The notes: generated by a model from the sequence alone, not told the origin. 64,000 nt of DNA from Gautieria morchelliformis (GCA_015179125.1 WHVA01000202.1:119205-183204); one strand, 5' to 3'; shown: positions 21,190 to 32,799, counted from the first letter of the stretch. A program made the numbers and translations.

Positions 21190-23286
21190 GTATCTCTGCA
21201 ATGACTTGCAAAAGATGGACTCAAAGTCATAGAACGTTTCTTTGACCTGCCTTTAGACTATTCTAAACCGGAAGGCGAAAAGATTCGAGTGTTCGCACGA
21301 AACCTGATTCCCGCCGACAAAGTCAAGGACAATGAAGACGAAGCAGAATTACCATATCGTATTACATTAATCTATTAATGTTATTAGGGTGGATGCTAAC
21401 AGGCTGGCATGGATGGCGGCAGTCGTCTATCTGCAGGGTACGTATCCTTTTATACTCCGTCGTCGCAGTATTCGAATAATATCCAGGTGGCCCTGGATTC
21501 GAGGTCGAGTTAATGAGTAACTCTGGGATTGTATCAGAGGTGTCTGCCTTTCGTTCCTCTTGCCTTAATCTTGCTGATCTAGAAGATAGATACACGATAA
21601 GGGATACCAGGTGTGTGTCATACACGTGTCCTCACTCAGCATCCTCACTAAGCTAGTAGACTTTATGGCTTGATCAACGAGGCACTGGACTCAGCACCCC
21701 ATTGTCGGCAGAGGTCCTAACTTCCAGGTACAATGATGAACAGATCGCCCAGTATCTCAAACGCTTCCGTGCGGACAGTATAGGTTGGTCCCAGGTTGGT
21801 CCATATGAAACAATGATCGAAAGTACTGATTCTGGTCAGTACGTGACTGTGAGGCCATCCGTGAGATACTCCTTGGAGACAAGGAGGACCCAGAAGACCG
21901 CAAGTGGACCATCATGGGCCAGAGTTATGGCGGTTTCTGCGCCATAACCTATCTATCGTTTTTTAGCGAAGGCCTGAAAGAGGTTTTCATCACAGGAGGT
22001 CTTGCTCCCCTTGTGGATCATCCTGATATAGTTTATCACCATTTGATCCGTGGGTTTATTTCATTACATCCGCAGAACGTCCTCATACTTTTTTTGGCTA
22101 TGACTTAGCGACGCTTGTGAAAAGAAACTCAATCTACTATGAGAAGTACCCCAGGGACATTCAACGGGTCTCTCATACGTATCCGTTTGTCGCGTAGAAT
22201 TTACTCACCGTGCGCGCAGGTTCGTACTATACTAGCCCATCTTGACACAAATGTCGTTATGCTACCAAACGGCGGCCATTTAACCCCTCGTAGATGGCTT
22301 GAGCTTGGAATAGACTTTGGGATGCATGGTGAGCCCCCGGACTTATAAACAATTCTCCACCAACTATAGTATATTGCTCGGATCCCAGGTGGCATCGATC
22401 GAGTTCATCGTCAGTTACTTGTCGCTCCTGCATATGGCGCTTATGATTTAGAGCCCCCCACTTTTGTTTCTATTTTTTTTGTATTGTGGTCTGTACTTTC
22501 CAGAATTGGTTCTGCGAGCTTCCAACGACCTCGAACTGTTTAATCAATTATCATACAAGCTCTTACAGTCAGTTCAAACTCGGCAGTCATTCGACGGGAA
22601 CCCTCTTTATGCCATCCTTCAGGAACCAGTCTACTGCCAAAGGTATGTGACCAGTTGATGTCTATATTTCCAGTTTTGAGCCCATCTTTCCTTCTTGCAG
22701 TCGAGCACCCGAGTGGTCTGCTGCTCGTTCCCTGAAAGCTCACCCACAATTCTCCTGGGAACATGTAAAGGCATTACCCGACAATGAACCAGTATACTTC
22801 ACTGGCGAAATGGTATTGTGCTCAGATGATGTATCAATATTCAGCCCAACCCGTCCCTGTTTTTGTTTCTCAGATATTCCCGGGCACGTTTGATGACCAC
22901 AGCAATCTTCGTCCTCTTAAAAACGTCGCCGAAATAATGGCGAAAGATGCAGCTTGGGGCCAGCTGTACGACTTGGATCAGCTTGCGAAGAATGACATCA
23001 AAGTCTCAGCAGCGACGTAAGCGAGTGTACACTTTTTTATTGCAGTTCTTCTGCTAAATTCGACATAGATACATGGAAGATATGTGAGTTTAGTTGATGC
23101 ACACCCATGGTTAATCGCTCACTGCTGACTAGGTATGTCGACTTCAATCTTGCGCAGCAAACCGCCAGCAAGATAAAGAACACCGAGCAATACATCACCA
23201 ACCAACTATTCCACAACGCGATACGTGTGGATGCGAAAGACGTTATGAAACGCCTCTTCCACCTCTCAAAGCGACAGCGTGATTGA
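21190..23286 (+). CDS. Proline iminopeptidase-like alpha/beta hydrolase (many introns)
   Basis: Successive exon-like segments in different frames match the family in order. First comes VIERFFDLPLDYSKPEGEKI (about 21225-21290), then GGPGFEVE after an intron ending near 21487. The Gly-rich nucleophile elbow GQSYGGF follows (about 21915-21935), then VFITGGLAPLVDHPD, YYEKYPRDIQRV (about 22135), and VMLPNGGHLTPRRWLELGID. After these are LVLRASNDLELFNQLSYKLL (about 22508-22570), ALPDNEPVYFTGEM joined to IFPGTFDDHSNLRPL (about 22770-22930), and VDFNLAQQTASKIKNTEQYI near 23130 to a stop at about 23286. The family removes N-terminal proline from peptides in the cytosol. The first exon is not fixed; an ATG at 21126 is possible. 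No certain inactivating lesion was seen, but not every junction was checked. Confidence 0.7.
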
Positions 23287-23354
23287 GCTGAATAACAAAG
23301 ATTAGCCCGCATATGGTAAGCATTCGCGTTCACGTGCGCCAGACCTCCCCTTAG

Positions 23355-23570
23355 CTTTTCAAGTTTCCCAGTTCTCACACGCACCCGCACTGATCGCTTT
23401 TGTTCCTCTCGCTTTCGACCCCGCTCTGGACCTGCTATCCTCCGGTTTCGCCCCCCAAACTCCTTTTCAAGTTTCCCAGTTCTCACACGCGCCCCGCACT
23501 GATCGCTTTTGTTCCTCTCGCTTTCAACCCCGCTTTGGACCTGCTATCCTCCGGTTTCGCCCCCAAGCTC
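23355..23570. repeat. Tandem duplication, 108-bp unit
   Basis: The stretch starting CTTTTCAAGTTTCCCAGTTC begins at 23355 and again at 23463 with only a few substitutions (for example TTTCGACCCCGCTC versus TTTCAACCCCGCTT). It lies just after the iminopeptidase gene and encodes nothing recognisable. The duplication looks recent. Confidence 0.8.
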
Positions 23571-24006
23571 GTATTCGTCTTATACCAGCCTCGTTTTCTT
23601 GACTGGCTGGCTTGCACGTATATCGTCATTGTGATTTTGGAGAATTTGTGTGGACTTGCATTCGCTATATTCCCATATTTCCCGCATCTTGCAGCCACCC
23701 GTACCCTCTTCCCTCTGCGTAATTTACGGTATATAAATGACTTTTTATCTTGGGTCAAATGATACTGAGATCTCTACGCTTGACCGAGGAATTAAGCGGT
23801 TTCAAGGTCGCTTGACACTACTAAACTCTAGAACATGTTTGGGGGGCGCAGATGGCTGCGCCGAATCATCCGATTAGGTCATGGTTAACATTGGTAATGC
23901 GTAGTCGGTATTCGGTACTTATACAGGTATGTTAGAGTCCATAATGTTGAATAAGGAAGGGGCAGGATAAGGGGAAGGCTCAGTCGTTCCATACATTTGG
24001 GTTCAC

Positions 24007-25332
24007 CTAGCTCCAGTCACTGTTGGTGGTATCATTCTGTACCTCCGAGTCCTTTCCTATATCCAAGATCCTCTCTTTACGCGCATGATGCATGGGGCTG
24101 CGACCCTTTGATGTTAGTCGCTGATGCGACGAGCTACCAAAGGTCATCTGCCCTGACGTTGGTATGTTATATTGATCAAAGTCCTTGGCCGCCATAACCA
24201 TGCGGTTGTTGAAGAGGACAAGAAGTGTGTTTGTATATAACTTGCCGAGGATGACGCCGGACACTTGATGCAGGCCATTCTTCTGCGAGACGAAAAATAC
24301 GAGGTCGACGATTGCAGCAAGCGCAGTCACAGTACCCGTCTCAATTGTGAGGCGTATAACTGCGGGTCGGGTTATTTAGTGCGGGTACACGACAGAGAAA
24401 AAAGGACCAACGTCGAGTTAGGACATTGTTCATACGGCCCACCGCCTGTTCTTTGACTTTTAGCAGCTAAACCATAGGCACAACTGTCAGTTTCAGTAAC
24501 AAACGTAAGTAAATATTGGCATACGAACGTAGTATGTCATGGTAATTGCGACAACTGTATCGACGAGTGCACTGCCGCCAAGCCGGATCCCCACAGCAAA
24601 CACCAGTCCATTCGAGCGCGTGACTTCACTTGGGTCAGTGGCTAACTACCAGATGCTCTTTTGAGTCTTGTGCTCGCGTTCCCGGTGAGATGTAGGGTAT
24701 GGGACGGGACTCACGAAATATGCAACCGCGCCACCGCCGCCCAGTTGAAGGAGCGCAAGGAGAATAATGGCACAGAAAAGGACATTTGATTTTGAAAATG
24801 TCCATATACGCCAACCAAAAAATATCTGTCAGGAACCAATATTGAGTCCGTCACCGCCTGAGCCGGGGGAGAACATACCTGAACTACGGCCCCAATGATA
24901 CTTGACAATATGGGCACATTTAAATAGCTAGTGTAAACGTTATAGAGAGCATTGATGCTTCCCCAGCCATATACAAACCACTGGAATGCGTCGTAGGTCG
25001 CAGAACAAGTCTGTGCCCAGTCAATGATATACAGGACATAAACTGCAATAAAACCGGGTTGTAAAAGTCTGGTCAAGTGATGGGAGAAAAATCGAGTACA
25101 CACTGATAAATTTGATAAATCGGCGATCGTTTGGGAAATTTAGGAAATAAAGATAAATTTGCATGGTCAACGCGCCGAGTAGACACCAGTTGAAAAGGAT
25201 GCCAAGTAGGCGGGGACCTGCGCTGATCCAGGAATCGACATGGGCACATGTTACAACTTGAAGAGGAACTTACAGCCATATGATATCTTGGTGGCTCGGG
25301 TCTGTGGGGGGAGGCGTCATGTGAACGGGCAT
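24007..25332 (-). CDS. DUF6534-type multispanning membrane protein
   Basis: Start ATG at 25332 (MPVHMTPPPTDPSHQDIIWL). Exon segments follow in order: GPRLLGILFNWCLLGALTMQ then IYLYFLNFPNDRRFIKFI; VYVLYIIDWAQTCSATYDAF; SYLNVPILSSIIGAVVQV; IFFGWRIWTFSKSNVLFCAI; LLALLQLGGGGAVAYF; FAVGIRLGGSALVDTVVAIT. The last long exon is ETGTVTALAAIVDLVFFVSQ then GVILGKLYTNTLLVLFNNRM, with a polar tail to 24007. About seven hydrophobic segments with the conserved LGGSALVD and ALFNNR-like motifs are typical of a large basidiomycete membrane-protein family of unknown function. Introns are short GT-AG. It would sit in a cellular membrane; no ligand or reaction is known. Confidence 0.8.
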
Positions 25333-25339
25333 GGCACTA

Positions 25340-26322
25340 AGTGATGCTGGGGGAGCAGAACGAAGATACTGATTTTCTTCAGTTATTTATGCATGAGTGA
25401 AAACGATCAGCGACGAGTCGGCCTATATCCACTAGCAGCGATGGACGTGTCTTGGGGTCAAGGAATGCTGGTGCTCCAAACCACCTGGAGATGGCATCAT
25501 ATGTAATCGACTACACATGTCACGATCGCAGTCCCTTTGGATGACGTACAGCAAGTGCGAACCAAACCTGCTACGATACGTGCTTACGCGGCGCCCGCTC
25601 GCACACAGGCAATACAAGTCCGCCGCCTTCGCACACGACGTCCTCCGCCTCGTAGGCACGCTGCGTGTGCCCGGGCAGACGCACGTTACAGCGCCGTACG
25701 CGCATCCGCACGGCAAGTCTATACCCGCACACACGCCGTTTTTTATCTGGACACACGCCGTCTTTACCTAGCCCGCACAGGGCACATGCACACCTGCATA
25801 CACAAGATTAGCTGTGCCTGGGCTGTCGGCGCCGATGGCCCTGCTTCGGATTCAAGCGCCGTCCTTGTCGACGGTGGAGCTGGAGTGCGTAGTCGATTGC
25901 AGTGATCGGTCGATTGTTACCAGTCGGCTAGATAACCACCAGCGCTTATATCAGGAACGCTCGGATCGTGAGATCAGACTACTTGCACTGGGAGCTGCAT
26001 TGCGTGGACCTGGGGGTGGGGGGACGGGGGCTGGAGAGCGTGGGGTGCAACGGTGCTGGCTGGAGTCTGCGCGTGGTGTTGCGGCTCGCGCGAGGGCGGG
26101 ACGCACGCGCTAGACCTGACGTATACTATACAAAACGTATGTTAAAGTCGCTCTGGATGCCCCCAATATCGCCTATGTGAAACTTTCTTCTTGCCTTGCC
26201 TCGCCAAGCGCCTTAGCACGTCGTTTTGACTGTCACAGCTTCTTTTTAGGCAGGCCCAAAACGGCACAAGCCTGAGGGCATTAGGTAGCCGCGCTGGACA
26301 CCCTAGCCATCGATTCGACCCA
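25340..26322. other. Intergenic, CpG-rich patch
   Basis: Nearly 1 kb without a supportable gene. 25530-25800 and 25990-26120 are notably rich in CG dinucleotides, giving spurious Arg/Ala/His-rich open frames on both strands with no domain. The contrast with the CpG-poor repeat starting at 26.7 kb is striking. Confidence 0.5.
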
Positions 26323-26706
26323 ATGGCTGAAGCTCTGGCAGGTCTGGTAGTAGCAGGTAAGTCGGCCGTATTTATATTCCTTCTACGATGCTCATCAACC
26401 CACTCAGCGAGTGTCATCGCCGTCGTCCGTACCACCGAAGATGTTATCACCAAATGCGCCGCATATCGAGTGGCATACAAGAATGCGTCCAAAGATATGG
26501 TCAGACTTAGCGACCAGGTCTCCGGACTACGGGGCGTCCTTCTTGACGTCAACCATATCATAGTGGCTGAGACAGCGCAAGCATTCTCTCGATTGCCTAC
26601 TTTAATGACTGCGCTAGATATATCCCATGACGATCAAACTCCAGACGAACCTCGCGAGGTGACAAAGAGCGAGGATGAGGCACGACCCGGCTATGGACTC
26701 ACTAAA
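26323..26706 (+). pseudogene. N-terminal fragment of possible fungal NLR/ankyrin-type protein
   Basis: MAEALAGLVVA, a short intron (GTAAGTCGG...CTCAG, about 26357-26406), then SVIAVVRTTEDVITKCAAYR and LSDQVSGLRGVLLDVNHII. A short hydrophobic start followed by a helical segment that scans SxQVxxLRxVL is the usual shape of N-terminal domains on fungal NACHT, ankyrin or kinase proteins, but this is a weak family call. After DEARPGYGLTKSMP the sequence passes directly into a minus-strand gag fragment, so the rest of the gene has been cut off. A GTGAGT at the junction could also be a splice donor. Confidence 0.45.
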
Positions 26707-26714
26707 TCCATGCC

Positions 26715-28248
26715 AAGTGAGTGTATGTGATCCAGCAGTTGTATCATATATGCTGTGTATTTTGTCAGATCGTTCAGCATCTCCTGAATGGTCTTCATGC
26801 CTTGCATGACCGCATCAAATCTACTTGATGTGTGGTGGTATGTCAGCATATGCAGGAACTGCTTTTGCAGGCCCTGCATCACTGTCTCCAAGGTCCAGTC
26901 ACCGAACTGGCGATTGAAACGTGGAATGTTTTGAAGGAACCATGCCTGGGCCTTGCCTGTGAGGCAAATGCCTATGTAGCCGACCTGCATGTCTACGCTG
27001 GTTGGCCCTAGCAGGCAATTCATCTTGAGCCATCTCAAGATGGCTGCTATGAAGACCTTGAACTCTTCAAGGTTGGATCCCCCTGCCTATGTCTCAGGGT
27101 GGGCCAGCTTTACACCGGCTTTAGCTAACATGGACTTCTCCAGGTCCATGTCTGTGGCATCTGCTACGGCTAGGCAGATCATCTGTGTGATGCTGTCATA
27201 TGGCTCTTGTGAGCCATCCATCTGGTCTGGAATGCCCTGGCCTTTGGTCAGGGCCATCAATTGCTCACACGGCTGTGAAGCCACACAGGGCAACTTGTTG
27301 TATGCCCTGTTGTGCCCCCGGCCTGGGTCAGGCTCAGGCCCATGACGGGTGTCACCCGTTAGTCCTGCATTGCGGATGCACAGCCTGCCATTGTAGGCCA
27401 CGTGTCTAGTCACACTTCATGCATGGTGTGCTTTAGCTGCTCATCAGGCTGCCGAGTGGAATGGCTTTGAGCCACGGCTTCTTCTGCATTCCTTGCAAGC
27501 AGCTTGAGGGTATGTGTGTGGTGGCGCATGGCAATGGCTTCTTTCCACTGCCAGTGGGCAGCTTCAAGCTCTAGGCTCTCTATCATATAGCCTTGGAGTT
27601 GGGCTCTGAGGCAACTTGCTCTCTGATGATCTGTTGGATCATCTTGCAGTTGCCTGTGGGGGCAACCAGCTCCACCTGCAGTTCATCTCTGAACCATATG
27701 TCTTGTTCAACTGGGACAGCTAGTGGCAGCATGCATTGCTGGTCTTGTTCTTCACATCGCTGGTCCTCAGCGGCATGGCCCCATTCACTAATTGCCAGCT
27801 GGCATGAGCTCTGGTGGCATATTCTTGGCTTGTCACACAAGCGAAGCATGTTCTGGACGTCCTTGAGAGAGGCTGCATCCCATTGCCGGATCTCCTCTGT
27901 TTGGTGGAGGTCCTTGCTGAACCCCATCAGGGTGGCTCTGATATTGTTGAGTCTTCCAACAATGTGTTCATGCTTGTGGCCTGTGAGGGCATTTCCATGC
28001 AAGGTGTCTTGCACTTGTTTGGCCATCGCATCTGCTGTCTCATTGTTGATGGCATTTGTCCTCGAGCTTTTACAACTCAAGCTCGAGTACTCCGAGCCCT
28101 GACTATCATTGGGTGCTCATCTTTTGTACCATTGTTCCCATCGGGAGCAACTGTCACTCGACTTCTCAAGCGACAGCCAGAGTCCTGACTTCGTGCTTGT
28201 CTTGATGTTTGGCCCAATCTTGATCCTCTGCCATCTGATGATGGTGAG
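26715..28248 (-). pseudogene. Family-B-related Ty3 gag, N-terminal and capsid part, CpG-depleted
   Basis: Minus-strand frames give LRWLKMNCLLGPTSVDMQVG, LTGKAQAWFLQNIPRFNRQF and FDAVMQGMKTIQEMLNDLTK, closely matching the family-B gag at 36259-38155. Upstream (27420-28080) is a helical region (INNETADAMAKQVQDTLHGN, LEAAHWQWKEAIAMRHHTHT), broken by frameshifts. The fragment ends near 26715, where family B continues EYTFRRRFVSAL. Positions that are CG in family B are mostly TG or CA here, so the copy has decayed by deamination. A LINE begins where it stops at 28248. Confidence 0.75.
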
Positions 28249-30045
28249 GCTTCTTTTTTTTATTTTTATTTATTTATTTTATTATTATTATTTTTTCATC
28301 CAATTTAACGTCTTTTGGGGCCGTACCCTATGTAAGACAAAGTATACATATTCCTTCTTGTGTCCGTTCCTTCTCTCCTTTTGACCTCTTTCTTTGCTGG
28401 TACTCCTTGGGCGTAGCCCCGAGTGTGTCCATGCCTGTGTGGGCAGGGTATGTGATGTGTGTCTCTCTCCTTGTGTCCCTGTCCTCCTATCTTCTGCCCA
28501 TTTTCTCCTTTCCTGGCGGCGTCGATACGTCCCTGTATTGCCTTTCGAAGCGCTTGGTGTCATGTATGTATCTGAATAAGTGTTCCATTGCCTTGTGTCC
28601 TCCCAATAGTGTCTTTACCGACTTGGCCCCTCTCTTCAACTTTCTCTCTAACCTCCCTCTCTGCTCTCTATAGGCTGGGCAGCAGAATAGGAAGTGATGT
28701 ACTGTTTCTGAGGTGTTCTTGCATGCTGGGCATAGGGGTGATTTTGTCTTCCCTATTTTGTGTAAGTGCTTGTTTAGCGCAATGTGCCCTGTTCTCATTG
28801 TACTAGCAAGCTCGTTTGTTTGTGCGGCATGTCTTTCATGATCTTCGAGAATGCTGCCGATGGCATTGTGGGATCAATCTTACGCACATACACAGCTCTG
28901 GGGGACTTAGTGAATTTTTCCCTTGCTTCCCGCTTCAGCTTCACGTTGTGCTGTTGGATTTCTGCCGCTCTGCTTATTGGTAGTGTTCTTCGACACTCGA
29001 CCGGTATGTGCCGCTCGTCACTAGTCTGTCTTTCCGCTGCTCTCTTTGCCTCCTCATCGGCCCTCTTGTTCCCTTTCACCCCTTCATGTCCTGGTACCCA
29101 TCTTAAAACCACCTCGGCTCCTGTCTGACGTTCGACAACACCCTGTATCTGCCTGTGTAGGCGGATGCTTACAACTTTTTATTACCTGTAGCTTCACCCA
29201 TTTTATTCTCAAATTATAGAAAATAAGAGGATGAAAGTACATGCCAATCTTATTGTTGGGATATAAATAAATTTTCTTTTGTCCCTCCCCGAGCGGCGGC
29301 TCTGCCGACGAGAACACCCATTCTTATTTTTATGCCTCTTCTTATTTTTTCTACCCACTTTTAATATGCACTATATCATTATAACTATTCATATATATTA
29401 CAAATATCTAGACAACTACTATTACTCCATATGGTAGTCTAATACTCTCTCATTATAACTAGTCATACTAATGCTCCTACTCATATCTGTTACAAGTATC
29501 TCTCCAAGTATCTGTTACTCTATCTTGTAGTCTAATACTCTCTCATATGTATATATATCTTCGAGATGTTTAAATATATACAGAATCATCTAATAACATC
29601 TATTATTCTCCTTATAAATACTACTATATATTCCTATATGTTGTTATTAATACTCTTATAGTATATATTATATACTCATATATGCTGTATTACATAACCA
29701 TTATGAATATCCTCCGTAGAGCGTTCACCATGTATTGTCTGGGTATGGCCTGTTCTTTTCGGGTGGCTTGAATTGCGGCCTGGCTGTCCATCGCTATTGT
29801 GTATCTCCTGCCTCTCTCGGAGTTCAGCATCTTTGCACCCATTGCCGCCGCTGCCAACTCTGCTTCGAACACAGTGTGTTCCCTTTCTGAGCCTAGGTGT
29901 AGCCTCGCTGACTTCCTCTCTCTTCCATTCCTGAATAATACCGCCGCTGCCCCCACGCCCCCGTCTATGCTTGTGTAAAGAGTGTCGATCTTAAGACCTT
30001 GTATCACAAGGGCACAACAGAACTTGACCAATGAGTGGTATTCTG
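28249..30045 (-). mobile_element. 5'-truncated non-LTR retrotransposon (LINE) with RNase H
   Basis: The plus strand opens with a T-rich tail (28249-28305), the A-tail of a minus-strand LINE. Upstream coding pieces are an RNase H start (IDGGVGAAAVLFRNG, HTVFEAELAAAAMGAKML, AMDSQAAIQATRKEQA; 29690-30031), its C-terminal part (LRWVPGHEGVKGNKRADEEA; 28795-29130), and the terminal knuckle CPACKNTSETVHHFLFCCP (28487-28798). An endogenous RNase H and a CCHC-like end are typical of Tad/I-type fungal LINEs. The reverse transcriptase is absent. No clear target duplication was found; the 5' border (about 30045) abuts the family-B LTR. Confidence 0.75.
29171..29690. repeat. AT-rich insertion splitting the LINE RNase H
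   Basis: About 520 bp, very AT-rich with ATATAT, TATTACTC and CTCTCATTATAACTA-like repeats, lies between the RNase H halves NALRRIF and VSIRLHRQIQG. Its borders are not marked by a clear duplication, so whether it is a small transposon or an expanded microsatellite is open. Confidence 0.5.
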
Positions 30046-30188
30046 AATGCTACGTAGTGACAGGTAAGAGTAAGATGCGATGGGAACCGCCGGCCGGTTC
30101 CCACGCATAAACTATACAGTGGGTCCCTAAGGGGCCCACTGGGATTATGTAATAACTATTGTACATGTAGATACACAGGTTATTTACA
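30045..30188 (-). repeat. Start of family-B 3' LTR (truncated)
   Basis: On the minus strand TGTAAATAACC begins at 30188, straight after the purine tract. The body contains GTGGGCCCCTTAGGGACCCAC, a near-palindrome, and GCGTGGGAACCGGCCGGCGG. The LTR seems to be cut at the LINE border, so its length is unknown. Confidence 0.55.
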
Positions 30189-30205
30189 CCCTCCCCCTCT
30201 ATAGA
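30189..30205 (-). promoter_or_regulatory. Polypurine tract, family B
   Basis: On the minus strand TATAGAGGGGGAGGG directly precedes the LTR start TGTAAATA. The same tract occurs at 2851-2865 in the plus-strand remnant. In Ty3 elements this purine run primes plus-strand DNA synthesis. Confidence 0.75.
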
Positions 30206-30224
30206 TAACTATAGGGGTTGACTA

Positions 30225-32189
30225 TTACTCATAGAGGTCGTCCATGAGGGAGTCCTCTAGAGTGGCCGATACGACGACGTCGTCGTCGTACGGGGCCGGA
30301 GGAGCACGTGACTCCTCCGGGGGCACCTCCACGTCGTCGGTGGTGATCGGGTGATGCTGGTCGGCCTCACCACTCGCGGCGGTCTCCGCTGGGGCGCTGG
30401 GACCCGTGTCCTCGCGGAGCATGGCCTCAACGGCCGGGTCCTCTGTTTGAGGAGGGGGCCGGAAGCGCGCCAGCTCTTGGTCGAGCTGGGCGTGAGTGAG
30501 GGGTCGCGGCACTGTGGCCCTCACGTGGCTGGTCTCGATGACCTTTTGTTGGCCCTCACGGGCGGTGGCGCTGAATGCTGCGCTGAACGTAATGTTCAAT
30601 GCGCGCTGCTCGTGAGTGAGTGACTCCCGCGTAGCGGGCCAGCCATCTCGCGATCTCCGCGAGTGGGATGTCAGGGCCGGCTCTGCCCTCCACGGGGAAC
30701 GGGCCCGTGATCGAGAGCTGCAGGGTGGTGCTCTGAGGCGTCAGCACTTCCCTGGCGTCGACGAGGCTCGACCATTGGTCCGTCGAGCCGAAGAGGTCGA
30801 GTAGCCTGGCCCTTAGCGGTGATGCGACCCCTTTGACCCGGGGTGCAAGGGCCTTCAACCACATCATCCAGATGTCCATGTCATCTAGGTTGAAGGTGCC
30901 ATCCGCGTTGTCACGGATGGCGGAGGGGATTCCTTCAGGGTTGTGTATCCAACCCTTCAGGATGGCCGCGATATCATGCGGGGTACCGCCTGCTATCACG
31001 AGACAATCCCTTTTGGGATTGCGAGCGCGTTGTTTGCGCTCGATGCGTTTGAATATGCCGATCATCTCGCGCGTACGCGCGATCTGCGGCGTTTCTTTTG
31101 CCCGCGCTATGAGTTCGACGACGAAGCGGGGTTCGTCGAGCGGGCAGACGTCGTACCATTGGGTACGACGTTGTTGGGCCTTTCCTACCGGTCGTGGTAG
31201 GAGGCCCGTCTTGGAGATCGGTGGATCTCTGAGTGGGATGAGCCTTCCCTCCCCCGGGTATGGAGGATGAACAGACTCAACTGTCCCCGCCGGCGGAGGT
31301 AGGGCCACGCCAGGCCCGATGTACTGGGCCTCGACCTGTGCTATCCGCAGCTGAAGGGCGGGGTCGTGGATGGTGTGCGACGATGACGCCGCTAGGTAAG
31401 CGCTGATTGCGCTTTCCTTCGCAATGGCTAGGCCATTGACGGTGTGGAGGGAGCCGCGCAATTTCTTGGGCTTCTTCTTTGGCTGCTCTGCCAGCCGCTG
31501 TGCCCGTTCGGGGTCGTACGTCTTCCAGACAGACGAGTCAGACTCCCATCCATCTAGGACGCCATATGCAGAGTCGGAAGGTGCGCTCTGCCCTTCCGTT
31601 GTTGTCGTGGTCGGCGTTGGCGCCGACAATCGGGATGCGAGCCCCGGTGTTGCGCGCGCCGGCAACGGCGCCGTCGCGCGAGGTGAAGACGGCCCGGCCA
31701 CTGGGTCTGTGGCTGGGTCATGTCGCGGCCTTTTTGAGGCAGCGTGGACCAGGGTAACCTGGAGCTGGGCTGCACTCAGCTGCTGCTCCAGCTCCTTGAT
31801 CCTGGCACGAGCGCGTTGTCGCGGTCCTCGACCGCGTGTTCTAGCTCCTTGACCTCTTTTTTGAGGTCGTGGACTTCCCGGAGGGGCTCCTCCCGTGCGT
31901 CACGCGCGATGCCCCGTGGGAGCCACCCCCAGGCAGCATCGATGGCGTCGCCGATGTCCTCATCCCCCAATTTGACCTTGCGGGTGTCGGTTGTGGCCCT
32001 AAGGTGCACGGGGTAGTCCGCGCAATCGTCCGGGTGGACGATGGCGAGGGCGTCCTCCTATCCCACGATAGTCCAGTGCTCCTGGTCTATCGGAGCACGG
32101 AGAATGTCCGCGGCCCCTTGTCTCGGGGCCGTTGTTCACGTTGTGGACGTTGACGGGTCAACGTCCATCCCATCTTTGGGGGGCATCAT
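30225..32189 (-). pseudogene. Family-B accessory ORF3, about 655 codons, unknown function
   Basis: The start is at 32189 (MMPPKDGMDVDPSTSTT). A short helical, charged segment follows (LREVHDLKKEVKELEHAVED), then Pro/Thr-rich linker, and a conserved-looking core in 31701-30556: GYVLD-like acidic start, WYDVCPLDEPRFVVELIARA, TREMIGIFKRIERKQRARNP, LVIAGGTPHDIAAILKGWIH, IDIPLAEIARWLARYAGVTH-like region. The C-terminal Pro/acidic tail ends DDLYE at 30225. The frame is broken by TGA and TAG stops near 32135 and 32060 and by frameshifts near 31770 and 30600. There is no signal peptide or membrane segment, so it is not an envelope protein by appearance. A second copy of its C-terminus lies at 2583-2844, so it belongs to the element family. 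Confidence 0.65.
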
Positions 32190-32312
32190 CTTCGTGGGTA
32201 GATGATGGTGGTGGTTGCTTCCAAGAAGCGATGCACCCTCGGAAAGATCCGAGGTGAAAATTTAACCGTGCCGTGGCCGGCGCGTCATGTGGTCTGCACG
32301 TGACAGACGCGT

Positions 32313-32799
32313 CTAGCGGCGTCTGGGGAGGTCGCGTGGCTTGCCCACCCCCCGAAGCTCTAGGTAGCTATCCAGGGCTTCAAGGTCCTTGCAGGACGAC
32401 ATGGGTTCCCATGTCACGTCACCTAGGGTCCAACGGACCTGGAACTCCAGGTCCGTCGAGTTTATCCATCGATGTGCGATAATCTCGTCGACGAGCCACT
32501 CCTCGTCATTTGCTCCGAAGTCATAAAATGACTTGGCCTCACGACGAGGGAATAACTCGTCGTTGTTAGCCTCGCCTCGTATCGCCGTACGAGGCTGGAA
32601 TGGAAGACCGGTGAAATGCGACGGCTTTTCAGTTCGTCGGGAAGATCAAGGGTCACCGTCGAGGCGTCGTTGTGAGCCTCGACGATGCGGTGTGGTCCGA
32701 TGTACCGCGGGACTAATTTTCTGGCTCTTCCTTTCGGGAGAGTTAGGTTTTGTGTCGAAAGGTAGACGCGGTCGTTGGCCGCGTACCTGTCGCTCGCCA
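32313..32799 (-). pseudogene. Family-B integrase C-terminus with chromodomain-like tail
   Basis: After the 615-bp insertion the frame continues DRYAANDRVYLSTQNLTLPK, LVPRYIGPHRIVEAHND, LPDELKSRRISPVFHSSLV, the usual GPY/F-type integrase end. After a frameshift near 32600 another frame gives EWLVDEIIAHRWINSTDLEF, QVRWTLGDVTWEPMSSCKDL, ALDSYLELRG, which has chromodomain shape. Chromodomains of such elements direct integration to histone-marked chromatin. The stop is at 32313-32315. Confidence 0.75.

Noticed and set aside
25530..25905. Arg/Ala-rich overlapping open frames in both strands
   Set aside because: They follow from CpG-rich composition; no domain or splice evidence.
30225..32189. Envelope (env-like) gene in family B
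   Set aside because: Position fits, but no signal peptide, membrane anchor or Cys pattern is seen.
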